This document shows positions 1-10,475 of a stretch of DNA of 64,000 nt, piece after piece. The notes below the pieces were generated by a model. The model saw only the letters and a program-made list of their open reading frames with translations. It was not told where the DNA came from and searched no databases. The stretch's first letter is position 1. Each line of letters starts with the position of its first letter. The DNA lies in assembly GCF_016862395.1 (NCBI RefSeq), contig NZ_BOMW01000026.1, positions 1-64,000 on the forward strand, written 5' to 3'. The DNA comes from Actinoplanes siamensis. Its GTDB lineage: Bacteria; Actinomycetota; Actinomycetes; Mycobacteriales; Micromonosporaceae. Made by a program: the position numbers and the translations under genes.

Positions 1-1709
<1,709 letters not shown>

Positions 1710-1789
1710 TCTCCGCTGGTCGGGGCCGTAGGATCCGCGGACTCCTCCTCCCGCCGCCGCCGGTGGCTCGAAGTCCGAAAACGGTGACC

Positions 1790-3271
1790 ATGCGCCTGCG
1801 CGCTCTCCTCAGCCGGCTCGTCCTGCCCCCGGCCGCCGCGGCGATCGCGACGGCCGGGCTGGCCCTGCCGGCACATGCCGACTCCATCGCCGACTTCCCG
1901 ATGGTGCTGCTCAACATCACGGACACGGTGACCGTGATCGACGGGCAGTCGAAGACCGTCAAGTTCGACGTGCTGAACCTCGGCAGCGCCGACGCCGGCG
2001 ACGTGGTGATCGGCTTCGCGAGCCGCGCCGGGCTCGGGTTCGTCCCGCCGGCCGGCTGCTCGGCGACCGCCTGCGAGATCGAGAAGTTGTCGGCGGGGGA
2101 GCGGCGGCACCTCAGCTTCACCGTGCGGCCGTCCGCCGGGGCGAGCCTCACCTCGTACCTCGACGTGACCGCCTCGGTGGCCGGCGAGGAGAGCGACGAC
2201 ATGCGGGTGACGGTGGTCCGGACCACCCGGGCCGGCGTCGACCTGGAGACCGGCGACCTGCCGGACCTGAAGCTCGATCGGGGTCAGTCCGCCGACCTGC
2301 CGGTCCGGGTGGTGAACACCGGGAACGCCACGTCGGGCCGGCTGGCGATGGCGGTGATCGCCGAGGGCGGGCTCGAGCCGCTGCTGGCCTACCGCAACTG
2401 CGAGCGGGACGATGCCCCCGAGCTCAGCGCCGTGATCTGTGTCTTCGACCAGACGCTGGCGCCCGGGGCGTCGTACACCCTGCCGGCCGCCACCCCCGCG
2501 AAGATCGAGGTTGGGGCGGACACGCCGGGACCGGCCGACTATTACGCCAGCGTCGTGGCGGTCGGCCTGACCGACGACTACCTGAAGGCCTTCAGCAAAC
2601 GCGCCGCCTCCGCGCGCGGCGCCGAGCTCGAGCTGACCCCGGCCGCCGGGGCCGGCGACGACGAGTTCGCCGACGACGACCTCAACCCGGACGACAACGT
2701 GTCCGAGTTCATGGTCGCGGTGGGCAGGTCGGACGCGGACAGCAAAGCCATCGGCGCTACGTTCCGTGGCGCGCCCGGCGAGTCGGTCACGGTCCGGGTC
2801 GGCACGCAGAACCTGGGTCCGACCGCCACGGTTCGCGCGGGCCTCAAGTGGATGGGGTATGTGCACGTCAACGTGCCGGCCGGGGTCGAGCTGACCGAGG
2901 TCGACGAGTGGTGCCTGCCGGGCACCTCGCCGTCCCGCCTCGACCTGGACGCCGGCCTGGACAGCGCGGACTGGGTCTGCCCGCTGCTCGACCAGCTGCC
3001 CAACGGTGAGAAGCGGCTGTTCAGCTTCTCGGGGATGGTCCGGGACGGCGCGCACCAGGCCGGTTTCGTGCGGGTGGACGGCGGCGCGCAGGACACCGTA
3101 CACGGCAACGACAAGGCCACGCTCGACGTCGTGGCGGACGCGGGCGAAAGCCTGCCGATCACCGGCCCGTCGGCCGGCCTGATCGCCGGCGGCGGAGCTG
3201 CGCTGCTGGTGGCGGGCGCGCTCGCCCTCCGGATGGCCCGCCGTCGCCCGATCGTCACGGTCGCCGGCTGA
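1790..3271 (+). CDS. Secreted surface protein with LPXTG sortase signal
   Basis: A 493-residue protein with an N-terminal signal peptide (Arg residues, then a hydrophobic Leu/Ala stretch ending near ALPAHA, about residue 31). Several beta-rich CARDB/DUF11-like repeats follow, recognisable by phrases such as VLNLGSADAGDVVIG and VVNTGNATSGRLAM. The C-terminus has a complete cell-wall sorting signal: LPITG at about residues 455-459, a hydrophobic helix, and a tail with three arginines. A sortase should therefore cleave between T and G and attach the protein to peptidoglycan. There is an acidic Asp-rich stretch near residues 285-305. No sortase gene is adjacent. GTG at 1784 is an alternative start in the same frame. 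The biological role is unknown. Confidence 0.8.
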   Translation: MRLRALLSRLVLPPAAAAIATAGLALPAHADSIADFPMVLLNITDTVTVIDGQSKTVKFDVLNLGSADAGDVVIGFASRAGLGFVPPAGCSATACEIEKLSAGERRHLSFTVRPSAGASLTSYLDVTASVAGEESDDMRVTVVRTTRAGVDLETGDLPDLKLDRGQSADLPVRVVNTGNATSGRLAMAVIAEGGLEPLLAYRNCERDDAPELSAVICVFDQTLAPGASYTLPAATPAKIEVGADTPGPADYYASVVAVGLTDDYLKAFSKRAASARGAELELTPAAGAGDDEFADDDLNPDDNVSEFMVAVGRSDADSKAIGATFRGAPGESVTVRVGTQNLGPTATVRAGLKWMGYVHVNVPAGVELTEVDEWCLPGTSPSRLDLDAGLDSADWVCPLLDQLPNGEKRLFSFSGMVRDGAHQAGFVRVDGGAQDTVHGNDKATLDVVADAGESLPITGPSAGLIAGGGAALLVAGALALRMARRRPIVTVAG

Positions 3272-3291
3272 TCAGGATCAAGACCGCCGAC

Positions 3292-3320
3292 GCGGGCCGG
3301 ATGCGACGCATCCGGCCCGC
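3292..3320 (+). terminator. Perfect 14-bp hairpin downstream of the LPXTG gene
   Basis: Perfect inverted arms at 3292-3305 and 3307-3320 lie 20 bp after the stop of the LPXTG gene, between convergent genes. There is no clean U-tract (AATTATCTC follows), which is common for terminators in high-GC actinobacteria. Confidence 0.65.
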
Positions 3321-3498
3321 AATTATCTCGGCTGTACGACCCTGAGCACCCGGCCACATATCGCCCGGTTCTTCAGCGGCCCCGCTCCGCGGCGCCCCGT
3401 TCTCCCGCAGCCCCGGCTGTGCCGTGCCCGGTTCTTCGATGGCCCGGTGTGCTGCCCCGTGAGTGCGTCGTCTTTCCTCTTGCGCTGTATCTGCGCGG

Positions 3499-4455
3499 TC
3501 AGGCCGTGAGGATGGCGTCGAGGGCGGCCAGGTCGGCGGCGCTCAGCTCCCACGAGCCGGCGGCGGCGTTCGCGTGCACCTGGTCGGGCGTGGTGGCACC
3601 GGCGATCACGCTGGTCACCGCGGGCCGGGCGGCCAGGCCGGCGATCGCCACCTCGAGCAGGCTGTGTCCCCGCTCGGCGCCGAACGCGGTCAGCGCCTCG
3701 ATGGTGTCCCAGTCGGCGTGCTGCAGCCACGGCGCGTACCGCTCCTGGGCCAGCCGGGTGCCGGCGGCCGGCTTCTCGTCGCGGCGATACTTGCCGGAGA
3801 GCAGCCCGGAGTCGAGCGGGAAGAACGGCAGCAGGCCGAGACCGAAGTGCTCGCAGGCCGGGACCACCTCGATCTCGACGTCCCGGTGCAGCAGGCTGTA
3901 CCGGTTCTGCGCGCTGACGAACGGGGTCAGGTTCGCGGCCCGGGCAGTCCAGTCGGCGTCCGCGATCTGCCAGCCGGAGAAGTTCGAGTTGCCCAGGTAG
4001 CGCACCTTCCCGGAGCGGACCAGATCGTCCAGCGCGGCGAGCGTTTCCTCGATCGGCGTGGCCGGGTCGGGCTCGTGCAACTGGTAGAGGTCGATGTAGT
4101 CGGTCTCCAGCCGCCGCAGGGACGCCTCGACCGCCCGCACGATGTAGCGCCGGGAGCCACGGGCGCCGAAGTCCCGCCCGTTCATCCCCTCCATGTCCAT
4201 GCCGAACTTGGTGGCGAGCACGACCTCGTCCCGCCGGCCCTTGAGCGCCGCGCCGAGCAGTTGCTCCGAGCTACCGTGCGGGGTGCCGTAGATGTCCGCG
4301 GTGTCGAACAGCGTGATCCCGGCGTCCAACGCCGCGTCGACCACCTCACGGGTGCCGTCCGCGTCGAGCTTGCGGCCGAAGTTGTTGCAGCCGATGCCCA
4401 CCACGGACACCACAAGACCCGACTCGCCGAGGCGCCGGTAGCTCATCTCAGTCAT
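3499..4455 (-). CDS. Aldo/keto reductase
   Basis: A 318-residue NADPH-dependent aldo/keto reductase of normal length for the superfamily. The catalytic tetrad is intact: D51 and Y56 in FDTADIYG, K83 in ATKFG and H127 in YQLHE. The C-terminal cofactor-binding region with VIAGATTPDQV is present. It should reduce an aldehyde or ketone on a TIM-barrel scaffold in the cytoplasm; the substrate cannot be told. It is close to YajO/PdxI-type reductases rather than to the sugar reductases. It is convergent with the LPXTG gene and shows no operon partner. A weak putative promoter reading away from it lies just upstream. Confidence 0.9.
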   Translation of the reverse strand: MTEMSYRRLGESGLVVSVVGIGCNNFGRKLDADGTREVVDAALDAGITLFDTADIYGTPHGSSEQLLGAALKGRRDEVVLATKFGMDMEGMNGRDFGARGSRRYIVRAVEASLRRLETDYIDLYQLHEPDPATPIEETLAALDDLVRSGKVRYLGNSNFSGWQIADADWTARAANLTPFVSAQNRYSLLHRDVEIEVVPACEHFGLGLLPFFPLDSGLLSGKYRRDEKPAAGTRLAQERYAPWLQHADWDTIEALTAFGAERGHSLLEVAIAGLAARPAVTSVIAGATTPDQVHANAAAGSWELSAADLAALDAILTA

Positions 4456-4518
4456 GGCTCAAACCTAGCCCCGAAGAAGATCGGCATCTCCGGAAGGCCA
4501 CATATCGTTCATCCTCTA

Positions 4519-4547
4519 TTGACACGTGTTGTTACGCCTCGCATGCT
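4519..4547 (+). promoter_or_regulatory. Candidate sigma70-type promoter with no gene downstream
   Basis: TTGACA (4519-4524), a 17-bp spacer and CATGCT (4542-4547) resemble a housekeeping promoter. No plus-strand gene follows for kilobases, but an inverted repeat lies 60 bp downstream. A small RNA or an orphan promoter is possible; chance is not excluded. Confidence 0.3.
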
Positions 4548-4607
4548 TGTGGGCACTCTCCGAGAGGCGAAATCCCCTCAAGTCGGGTAGTCTGCAAGCC
4601 GCCGCGT

Positions 4608-4642
4608 CCATCGTGGACTCGCCCACGATCGGTCCACGATGG
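4608..4642. repeat. Perfect 11-bp inverted repeat
   Basis: CCATCGTGGAC (4608-4618) and its exact reverse complement (4632-4642) enclose a 13-bp loop that itself contains a partial copy (CCCACGAT). The gap from 4456 to 4937 otherwise holds no gene. It may be an operator, or the stem of a transcript from the promoter at 4519. Confidence 0.5.
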
Positions 4643-4877
4643 GCGCGGCCCGCCTCCGGCCGGGCGCGCGCCCAACCCGCGCGTCACCTGCGTCTGCGCG
4701 CCGCTTCCGCCGCGCCCGGGTTCGCGTTCCCTCGTGCCCCGCTCGCGTCCCTTCGCGCTGATCCGGCATCGCGCCTCGCGCCGCCCCGCCTCCAGCTTGT
4801 GCCCGGCAGCCGGACCGCGGCCCGATGACCCCGCGAAGCGGGTGCCGGCCCTCAGCTGGAGCGGCCCGGCGCGGGTG

Positions 4878-4934
4878 CCGGTCCGGAGCGAGGACGGCCC
4901 CGAAACGGGTCCCGGTCCGGAGCGAGGACGGCCC
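4878..4934. repeat. 23-bp direct repeat, two copies
   Basis: The motif beginning CCGGTCCGGAGCGAGGACGG occurs at 4878-4900 and 4912-4934, just past the stop codon of the minus-strand SWIM gene. The function is unknown. Confidence 0.6.
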
Positions 4935-4937
4935 GGG

Positions 4938-5768
4938 TCACTCCTCCGGCGGGTCGGCCAGATCGCGGTAGACCGGGCGGAGCAGGTCGATCAAAGGAAT
5001 GTGGCGGACCTTGACCGGCGGCGGGTCGAGGGCGCGGAGCAGCAGCTCCGGAGGGCTGCCCCCGCGGGTGGGCCGCTCGCGGAGACGGCCCAGGCTGACG
5101 GCGGGGGAGTAGTAGTCGGCCAGGCGGTCGGTCAGCGGCTCGGACGGGACGGTGAGCGGGTCCGGCGCCTCGCCCGGGTCGGCCGTCCCGCGCAGGGCGT
5201 CGAGCAGCGGCTCGCGGGCGCGGCCACGCCAGGCCAGGACCAGGAACGGGTCGTCGTCGAAGGCTTCGGCCAGCACGTACAGCGCCGCGGAACCGTGCTT
5301 GCACGGAACGCCCCAGTCGGGGCAGGAGCAGTCGATCTGCAGCTCCGACGGGAAGAGCGGCAGCCCGAGATCGGTGAACAGGTCGACGATCTCGCGCGGC
5401 ATCTCGCCGGCCAGCAGCGCGGCCCGGTACAGCGCCTGGGCGCCGAGCGCCTCGGTGATCTCCGCCCACTCTGCGTCATCGAATGCGGTTATACGGATAG
5501 TCACCTGGTACGGCGTGGGCCGGGAACCCTGCACCCGCGCCACCATCTGCCCCGGGCTGAGCGCGAAGCCGATCACCTGCCCCTTGCGCGCGTAGGCCCG
5601 CCCCCGCGCGAGCCGGCCCGGGTCGCAGACCTCCTCCAGCACGTCGACGAAGCGCCGGGACCACCACTGCTCGCCGATCTTGCCCCGTTTCGACCGGACG
5701 GCCAGGCCGCCCTCGACCTCGATCGGGCGCCCGGCCTCGTAGAACCTCCCGGACTTGTCGAACGGCAT
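4938..5768 (-). CDS. SWIM zinc-finger protein paired with SNF2 ATPase
   Basis: A 276-residue protein with a SWIM zinc finger of the form CxC-x6-CxH (CSC, PDWGVP, CKH) at about residues 145-157. SWIM fingers bind DNA or protein. The N-terminal half has conserved aromatic residues (WWSRRFVDVLE) typical of the bacterial SWIM protein found beside SNF2 ATPases. It starts one base after the stop of the SNF2 gene, so the two are co-transcribed and probably translationally coupled. The likely role is as a DNA-binding or substrate-recognition partner of the ATPase. Its exact function in bacteria is not established. Confidence 0.85.
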   Translation of the reverse strand: MPFDKSGRFYEAGRPIEVEGGLAVRSKRGKIGEQWWSRRFVDVLEEVCDPGRLARGRAYARKGQVIGFALSPGQMVARVQGSRPTPYQVTIRITAFDDAEWAEITEALGAQALYRAALLAGEMPREIVDLFTDLGLPLFPSELQIDCSCPDWGVPCKHGSAALYVLAEAFDDDPFLVLAWRGRAREPLLDALRGTADPGEAPDPLTVPSEPLTDRLADYYSPAVSLGRLRERPTRGGSPPELLLRALDPPPVKVRHIPLIDLLRPVYRDLADPPEE

Positions 5769-5769
5769 C

Positions 5770-8700
5770 TCAGCCCACCGCCGCCGGGTCCAGCGCGAAC
5801 AGCTCGCGCAGCTGGTCGGTGCTGAGGTCGGTGATCCACTCCTCGCCGGTGCCGACGACCGCCGAGGCGAGCGCCTTCTTCCGCTCGATCATCGCGTCGA
5901 TCTTCTCCTCCAGCGTGCCGGTGCAGATGAACTTGCGTACCTGCACGTTGCGGGACTGCCCGATGCGGAACGCCCGGTCGGTGGCCTGGTCCTCGACCGC
6001 CGGGTTCCACCACCTGTCGAAGTGGACGACGTGGTTGGCGGCGGTCAGGTTGAGGCCGGTGCCGGCCGCTTTCAGCGAGAGCAGGAAGAGCATCGGCTCG
6101 TCGGCGGTCTGGAACCGGTCGACCAACTCGTCGCGGCGGGACTTGCTCAGCCCGCCGTGCAGCCAGAGCACCGGGCGGTCCAGGTGGGCCGCGAGATAGG
6201 GCTGCAGCAGCGAGCCCCACTCCGCGTACTGCGTGAAGACCAGGGCCTTGTCGCCGTCCTCGACGATCTCCTCGGCCAGCTCCTCCAGGCGGGCCAGCTT
6301 GCCGGACCGGTCGGGCAGCCGGGAACCGTCCTTGAGCAGGTGCGCCGGATGGTTGCAGACCTGCTTGAGCTTCATCATCGCGGCCAGCACGTTGCCCCGC
6401 CGCTGGATGCCCTCGGAGCTCTCGATCTCGGCCATCATGTCCTCGACCACGGCCTGGTAGAGGGTGGCCTGCTCCGGGGTGAGCGTGCACCACACCTTCA
6501 TCTCGTCCTTCTCCGGGAGGTCCGAGATGATGGTCTTGTCCGTCTTGAGGCGGCGCAGCACGAACGGCCCGGTCGCCCGTTTCAGCGCCGCGGTCGCGTC
6601 CTCGTCCTGGCGGGCCTCGATCGGCTCCTGGAACCGGCGGCGGAACCGTTTCGCCGGACCGAGCAGCCCCGGGTTGCAGAAGTCCATGATGGACCAGAGC
6701 TCGGCCAGGTGGTTCTCCACGGGGGTGCCGGTCAGCGCCAGCCGGGTGCGTGCCGGAATGGCCCGGACCGCCTGGGACTGGCGCGTCCCGCTGTTCTTGA
6801 TCGCCTGCGCCTCGTCGCAGGCCACCCGGCTCCACCCGATCTCCCGCAGCGCCTCCAGGTCGCGTAACGCGGTCCCGTAGGTGGTCAGGACCAGGTCGGC
6901 GGCGCCCACCGCGGCGAGGAACTCGTCACCACGCTGCCGGGTGGCGCCGTGGTGCACGTAGACGCGCAACGCCGGAGCGAACCGGGCGGCCTCCTTCCGC
7001 CAGTTGGTGATCAGCGACATGGGGCAGACCAGCAGGGTCGGCGGGATCTCGCCGGGCCCGGTCCCGGCCCGCTCGGTGAGCAGCAGCGAGAGGGTCTGCG
7101 CGGTCTTGCCCAGGCCCATGTCGTCGGCGAGGATGCCGCCCAGCCCGAGCCGGCTGAGGAAGTGCAACCAGGAAAGACCACGTTCCTGGTACGGCCGGAG
7201 CGTGCCCTGGAAGCCCTCCGGGGTGGGCATCGGGTCGAGCCGCTCCGAGGCCTGCCCGGAGAGCAGGTCACCGAGCGTCCCGTCGGCGTCCACCTCGACC
7301 AGCGGCAGGTCCTCCTCGCCGCCGTCGACCACCTGCTGCAGCACCTCGGCGGCGGTCAGCTCGCCCGCCCGCCGCCGGCCGACCGCCTTGAGCGCCGCCT
7401 TGAGCTGGCGATCGTCCAGTTCCACCCACTGCCCGCGGACCCGGACCAGCGGCACCTTCAGCCGTGCCAGCTCGGCCAGCTCCTCGGGGCTGACCACGCT
7501 GTCGCCGATCACCAGGTCGAGCCGGAACTCGACGATCTCGGCCAGCCCGAACCCGGACGCCGCGGCGGCCCGCGAGGAGCCCGCCTTGGACCGGGACCGG
7601 GTGGTCAGCTTGAGGCCGGCGCCCTTGCGACCGGCCCAGGACGGCAGCTGCACCCCGAACCCGGCGGCCTGCAGCAGCGGCGCGGCCTGGCGCAGGAAGT
7701 CGTACGCCTCGGCGGTGGTCAGGACCGTCCCGGCCGGCTGCGGCTCGCGGAGCGCCCCGTGCAGCGCCGGGAACAGCCGGACCGCCCGGCCCAGCCCGGC
7801 GAGCAGCGCCTCGTCCGGCCGGCGTGGCAGGCCGGGGAACCGCTCACCGGCCCAGACCGCCTCGGCCGGCAGGTAGAGGCCGGAGTCCTCGGCGGACTGC
7901 AGGGCGAACTCCAGGTCCCACGCGTCCTCACCGGGCTCCGGCTCGATCAGCCGGAAGCTGACCCGGATCGGCCCGTTCGCCGCCTGCGCCGCGCGCATCC
8001 AGTCGTCGAGCGCCTTGCGCAGGTCACGCAGCTCGCCGGCGGGCGCGTCGGGCAGCGTGGGATCGGCCGCGGTCAGCGCGTTGACCCAGCGATCCGGCAG
8101 TGGCGCCTTCGGTCCGGCCCGGTGCCCGCCCAGGATCTTCTCGGGCAGGACCGACCGGGCCGCGGAGTCGAGCATGGTCTCCAGGGCGTCCCGCAGCGTG
8201 TGCCCGGTGTCCTGCCCCGCCGGCGCACCGAACGCCCGGACCACCGGCGGCATCCCGGCGGCGAAGTCGCGGTAGCCGGCGAGGTCGGGACCGGTGAGCA
8301 CGGAACGCCAGCGCGCCGCAGGCATCCGCTCCTCGATCACCAGCTGTGGCAGCATCCGGCCACGCCGGGCCAGGTCGCAGGCCCAGCCGGCGACCAGGCA
8401 GAGATATCGCAGCGACGCGCCGGGCACCCACGGCGCGGCCGGGTCGGGCTCGGCGAGCGCGCCCAGCAGCGCCAGCGCCGACTCGCCGGCAACCGTGACC
8501 GCCGGCACGATCCAGGACCCGAGCCGCACCCCGCGCGGCGCGCCCGTCTCCACGCCGGTCTCGGGCGAGGGCGCCGGCCCCCGCGACGTCCCGGGCAGCC
8601 GCACCGTGGCAGGACCGCAGGACGCGTCTGCGGGGAGGCCGAGCGCGCTGATCAGCGCCTCGGCGCCGACGGCGAACGGATGGGGCCGCACCTTGGCGCG

Positions 8701-8799
8701 GGACGCCGGAGCCGGCCCGGCTCCCGGCTCCTCCGCCCAGAGCAGCAACCGGCCGGGCCGCCCGGACCCGGGCACCCAGCCGCCGTGAACGACGAGCAC
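5770..8799 (-). CDS. SNF2-family DEAD/DEAH-box ATPase/helicase
   Basis: A 1009-residue protein with a bacterial SNF2-associated N-terminal region (roughly residues 1-500) and a C-terminal two-lobe Swi2/Snf2 motor. Motifs are intact: ADDMGLGKT (Walker A, near residue 560), ACDEAQAIKN (Walker B, near 660), the LTGTPVENHL motif and the C-terminal lobe with LKAAGTGLNL and AFRIGQ near 935. Such proteins translocate on double-stranded DNA and remodel nucleoprotein complexes. It is the first gene of a two-gene unit with the SWIM protein. Homologues are widespread in actinobacteria and resemble HepA/RapA, but the polymerase-binding domains of RapA are not evident. A role in repair, transcription recycling or phage defence cannot be separated from sequence alone. 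Confidence 0.9.
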   Translation of the reverse strand: MLVVHGGWVPGSGRPGRLLLWAEEPGAGPAPASRAKVRPHPFAVGAEALISALGLPADASCGPATVRLPGTSRGPAPSPETGVETGAPRGVRLGSWIVPAVTVAGESALALLGALAEPDPAAPWVPGASLRYLCLVAGWACDLARRGRMLPQLVIEERMPAARWRSVLTGPDLAGYRDFAAGMPPVVRAFGAPAGQDTGHTLRDALETMLDSAARSVLPEKILGGHRAGPKAPLPDRWVNALTAADPTLPDAPAGELRDLRKALDDWMRAAQAANGPIRVSFRLIEPEPGEDAWDLEFALQSAEDSGLYLPAEAVWAGERFPGLPRRPDEALLAGLGRAVRLFPALHGALREPQPAGTVLTTAEAYDFLRQAAPLLQAAGFGVQLPSWAGRKGAGLKLTTRSRSKAGSSRAAAASGFGLAEIVEFRLDLVIGDSVVSPEELAELARLKVPLVRVRGQWVELDDRQLKAALKAVGRRRAGELTAAEVLQQVVDGGEEDLPLVEVDADGTLGDLLSGQASERLDPMPTPEGFQGTLRPYQERGLSWLHFLSRLGLGGILADDMGLGKTAQTLSLLLTERAGTGPGEIPPTLLVCPMSLITNWRKEAARFAPALRVYVHHGATRQRGDEFLAAVGAADLVLTTYGTALRDLEALREIGWSRVACDEAQAIKNSGTRQSQAVRAIPARTRLALTGTPVENHLAELWSIMDFCNPGLLGPAKRFRRRFQEPIEARQDEDATAALKRATGPFVLRRLKTDKTIISDLPEKDEMKVWCTLTPEQATLYQAVVEDMMAEIESSEGIQRRGNVLAAMMKLKQVCNHPAHLLKDGSRLPDRSGKLARLEELAEEIVEDGDKALVFTQYAEWGSLLQPYLAAHLDRPVLWLHGGLSKSRRDELVDRFQTADEPMLFLLSLKAAGTGLNLTAANHVVHFDRWWNPAVEDQATDRAFRIGQSRNVQVRKFICTGTLEEKIDAMIERKKALASAVVGTGEEWITDLSTDQLRELFALDPAAVG

Positions 8800-8829
8800 T
8801 TCTTCTACCCCCTGAACAGTCCGTCGAGA

Positions 8830-8955
8830 TTATCGGCCGAGCGGCGGGTCAGCCCACTCCGCCAACTCGAAAACGATCCCATTGGGGTCGGTGACCAGGA
8901 GCAGCCGCCCGCCGCACGGCTCCGCACGGATCGGCAGGGACGGCTCGACGCCCTC
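8830..8955 (-). pseudogene. C-terminal fragment of a VOC/glyoxalase-family protein
   Basis: Reading the minus strand from about 8955 to a TAA at 8830-8832 gives the last 40 or so residues of a vicinal-oxygen-chelate protein. They include SLPIRAEPCGGR and LVTDPNGIVFELAEWAD, with the metal-ligand Glu in VFEL. No start codon or N-terminal half exists: upstream sequence immediately becomes the TetR fragment on the opposite strand. This is a truncated relic, probably not expressed. Confidence 0.6.
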
Positions 8956-8978
8956 GGAGCGCGGCCGCGCGGTGCGGC

Positions 8979-9200
8979 CACGAGACCGACCGGGCGTGGT
9001 GGCAGGAGCGCGGCCCGGTCTTCGAAGTGGTCTTCGACCAGCATGCCCACCCGACGGCGGCGCGGGTCGGCGCGACGGCCGGGGCCGCGCTGGGCGCCGC
9101 CTACGACCCCGACGCGGCGTACGAGTTCGGCCCGCGCCGCGTCCTCGAGGGCCCGGGCGTGCTGAACGACGGCGGGAGTGGCCGTGATCCGGGCCGCTGA
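8979..9200 (+). pseudogene. C-terminal fragment of a TetR-family regulator
   Basis: The plus strand from about 8979 to a TGA at 9198-9200 encodes the end of a TetR/AcrR ligand-binding domain: AWWQERGPVFEVVFD, then ARVGATAGAALGAAYDPD and YEFGPRRVLEG. The helix-turn-helix half is missing. Its broken end abuts the broken end of the divergent VOC fragment within about 25 bp. This is the pattern expected if one deletion removed both N-termini and the shared promoter. Confidence 0.6.
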
Positions 9201-9233
9201 CGATCCCCGGAGAGGGGACGTACGCTTCCAGAC

Positions 9234-10475
9234 GTGACGGCGAACCCGGAGATCGACAGCATCCTGCAGCGCGGCGCCGACGGCGGGCGGATCACCCCCG
9301 ACGAGGCGCTGCTGCTCTACACGGAGGCCCCGTTCCACGCGTTGGGCGAGGCGGCCGACGCGGTCCGCCGCCGGCGCTACCCGGACGGCATCGTCACGTA
9401 CCTGATCGACCGCAACATCAACTACACGAACGTGTGTGTCACGGCGTGCAAGTTCTGCGCGTTCTTCCGGGCGCCCAAGCACAAGGAGGGCTGGGTCCAC
9501 CCGACCGAGGAGATCCTGCGCCGCTGCGGCGAGGCGGTGGAGCTCGGCGCCACCCAGGTGATGCTGCAGGGCGGGCATCACCCGGAGTTCGGCGTGGAGT
9601 ACTACGAGGACCTCTTCTCCTCGGTCAAGCGGGCCTACCCGCAGATCGCGATCCACTCGATCGGGCCCAGCGAGATCCTGCACATGGCCAAGGTGTCCGG
9701 TGTCTCCATCGAGGAGGCGATCATCCGGATCAAGGCGGCCGGGCTGGACTCGATCGCCGGCGCCGGCGCGGAGATGCTGCCGGACCGGCCGCGCACGGCG
9801 ATCGCCCCGCTCAAGGAGAGCGGCGCGCGCTGGCTCGAGGTGATGGCGGTGGCGCACCGCAACGGCCTGTCCTCGACCGCGACCATGATGATGGGCACCG
9901 GCGAGACCGCGGCCGAGCGCATCGAGCACATCCGGATGATCCGCGACGTGCAGGACCTGGCGGTGGCGAACGGTTACCGCGACGTCGCGGTCGAGCAGTC
10001 GCACGAGGTGGGCGGCTTCCGCGCCTTCATCCCGTGGACCTACCAGCCGGAGAACAACCATCTGAAGGGCCGCACCCAGGCCACCACGCTGGAGTACCTC
10101 CGGCTCATCGCGGTGTCCCGGCTGTTCTTCGACAACGTCGCCCACCTGCAGGCGTCCTGGCTGACCACCGGCAAGGACATCGGCCAGCTCTCGCTGCACA
10201 TGGGCGTCGACGACCTGGGATCGATCATGCTGGAGGAGAACGTGATCTCCTCGGCCGGCGCCCGGCACCGCTCCAACCTGCAGGAGCTCATCTCGATGAT
10301 CCGCACCGCGGATCGCATCCCGGCGTGGCGCGACACCTGGTACAGGCATCTGGCGGTGCACCGCACGGCGGCCGACGACCCGACCGACGACCGCGTGGTG
10401 TCGCACTTCTCCTCGATCGCGCTGCCCGGCGGCGGTGTGGGCCGGACTCGGCTCCCTCTGGTGGAGGCGAACTAG
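9234..10475 (+). CDS. mqnC: Cyclic dehypoxanthinyl futalosine synthase (radical SAM)
   Basis: A 413-residue radical SAM enzyme with the [4Fe-4S] motif C68-x3-C72-x2-C75 (CVTACKFC), preceded by the RNINYTNVC signature of the MqnC/MqnE group. MqnC cyclises dehypoxanthine futalosine to the spiro compound that becomes the naphthoquinone ring. The motif RNINYTN and the overall sequence favour MqnC over MqnE. The GTG start at 9234 gives a full-length protein; a weak purine-rich stretch (AGAGGGG) lies about 15 bases upstream. It is upstream of menG on the same strand, with about 400 bp between them. It belongs to the same pathway as mqnA. Confidence 0.9.
   Translation: MTANPEIDSILQRGADGGRITPDEALLLYTEAPFHALGEAADAVRRRRYPDGIVTYLIDRNINYTNVCVTACKFCAFFRAPKHKEGWVHPTEEILRRCGEAVELGATQVMLQGGHHPEFGVEYYEDLFSSVKRAYPQIAIHSIGPSEILHMAKVSGVSIEEAIIRIKAAGLDSIAGAGAEMLPDRPRTAIAPLKESGARWLEVMAVAHRNGLSSTATMMMGTGETAAERIEHIRMIRDVQDLAVANGYRDVAVEQSHEVGGFRAFIPWTYQPENNHLKGRTQATTLEYLRLIAVSRLFFDNVAHLQASWLTTGKDIGQLSLHMGVDDLGSIMLEENVISSAGARHRSNLQELISMIRTADRIPAWRDTWYRHLAVHRTAADDPTDDRVVSHFSSIALPGGGVGRTRLPLVEAN

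Noticed and set aside
6949..9165. A long open plus-strand frame of over 700 codons opposite the SNF2 gene
   Set aside because: It is the mirror of a high-GC3 gene; its product is Arg/Gly/Pro/Gln-rich with no domain, while the minus strand has all SNF2 motifs.
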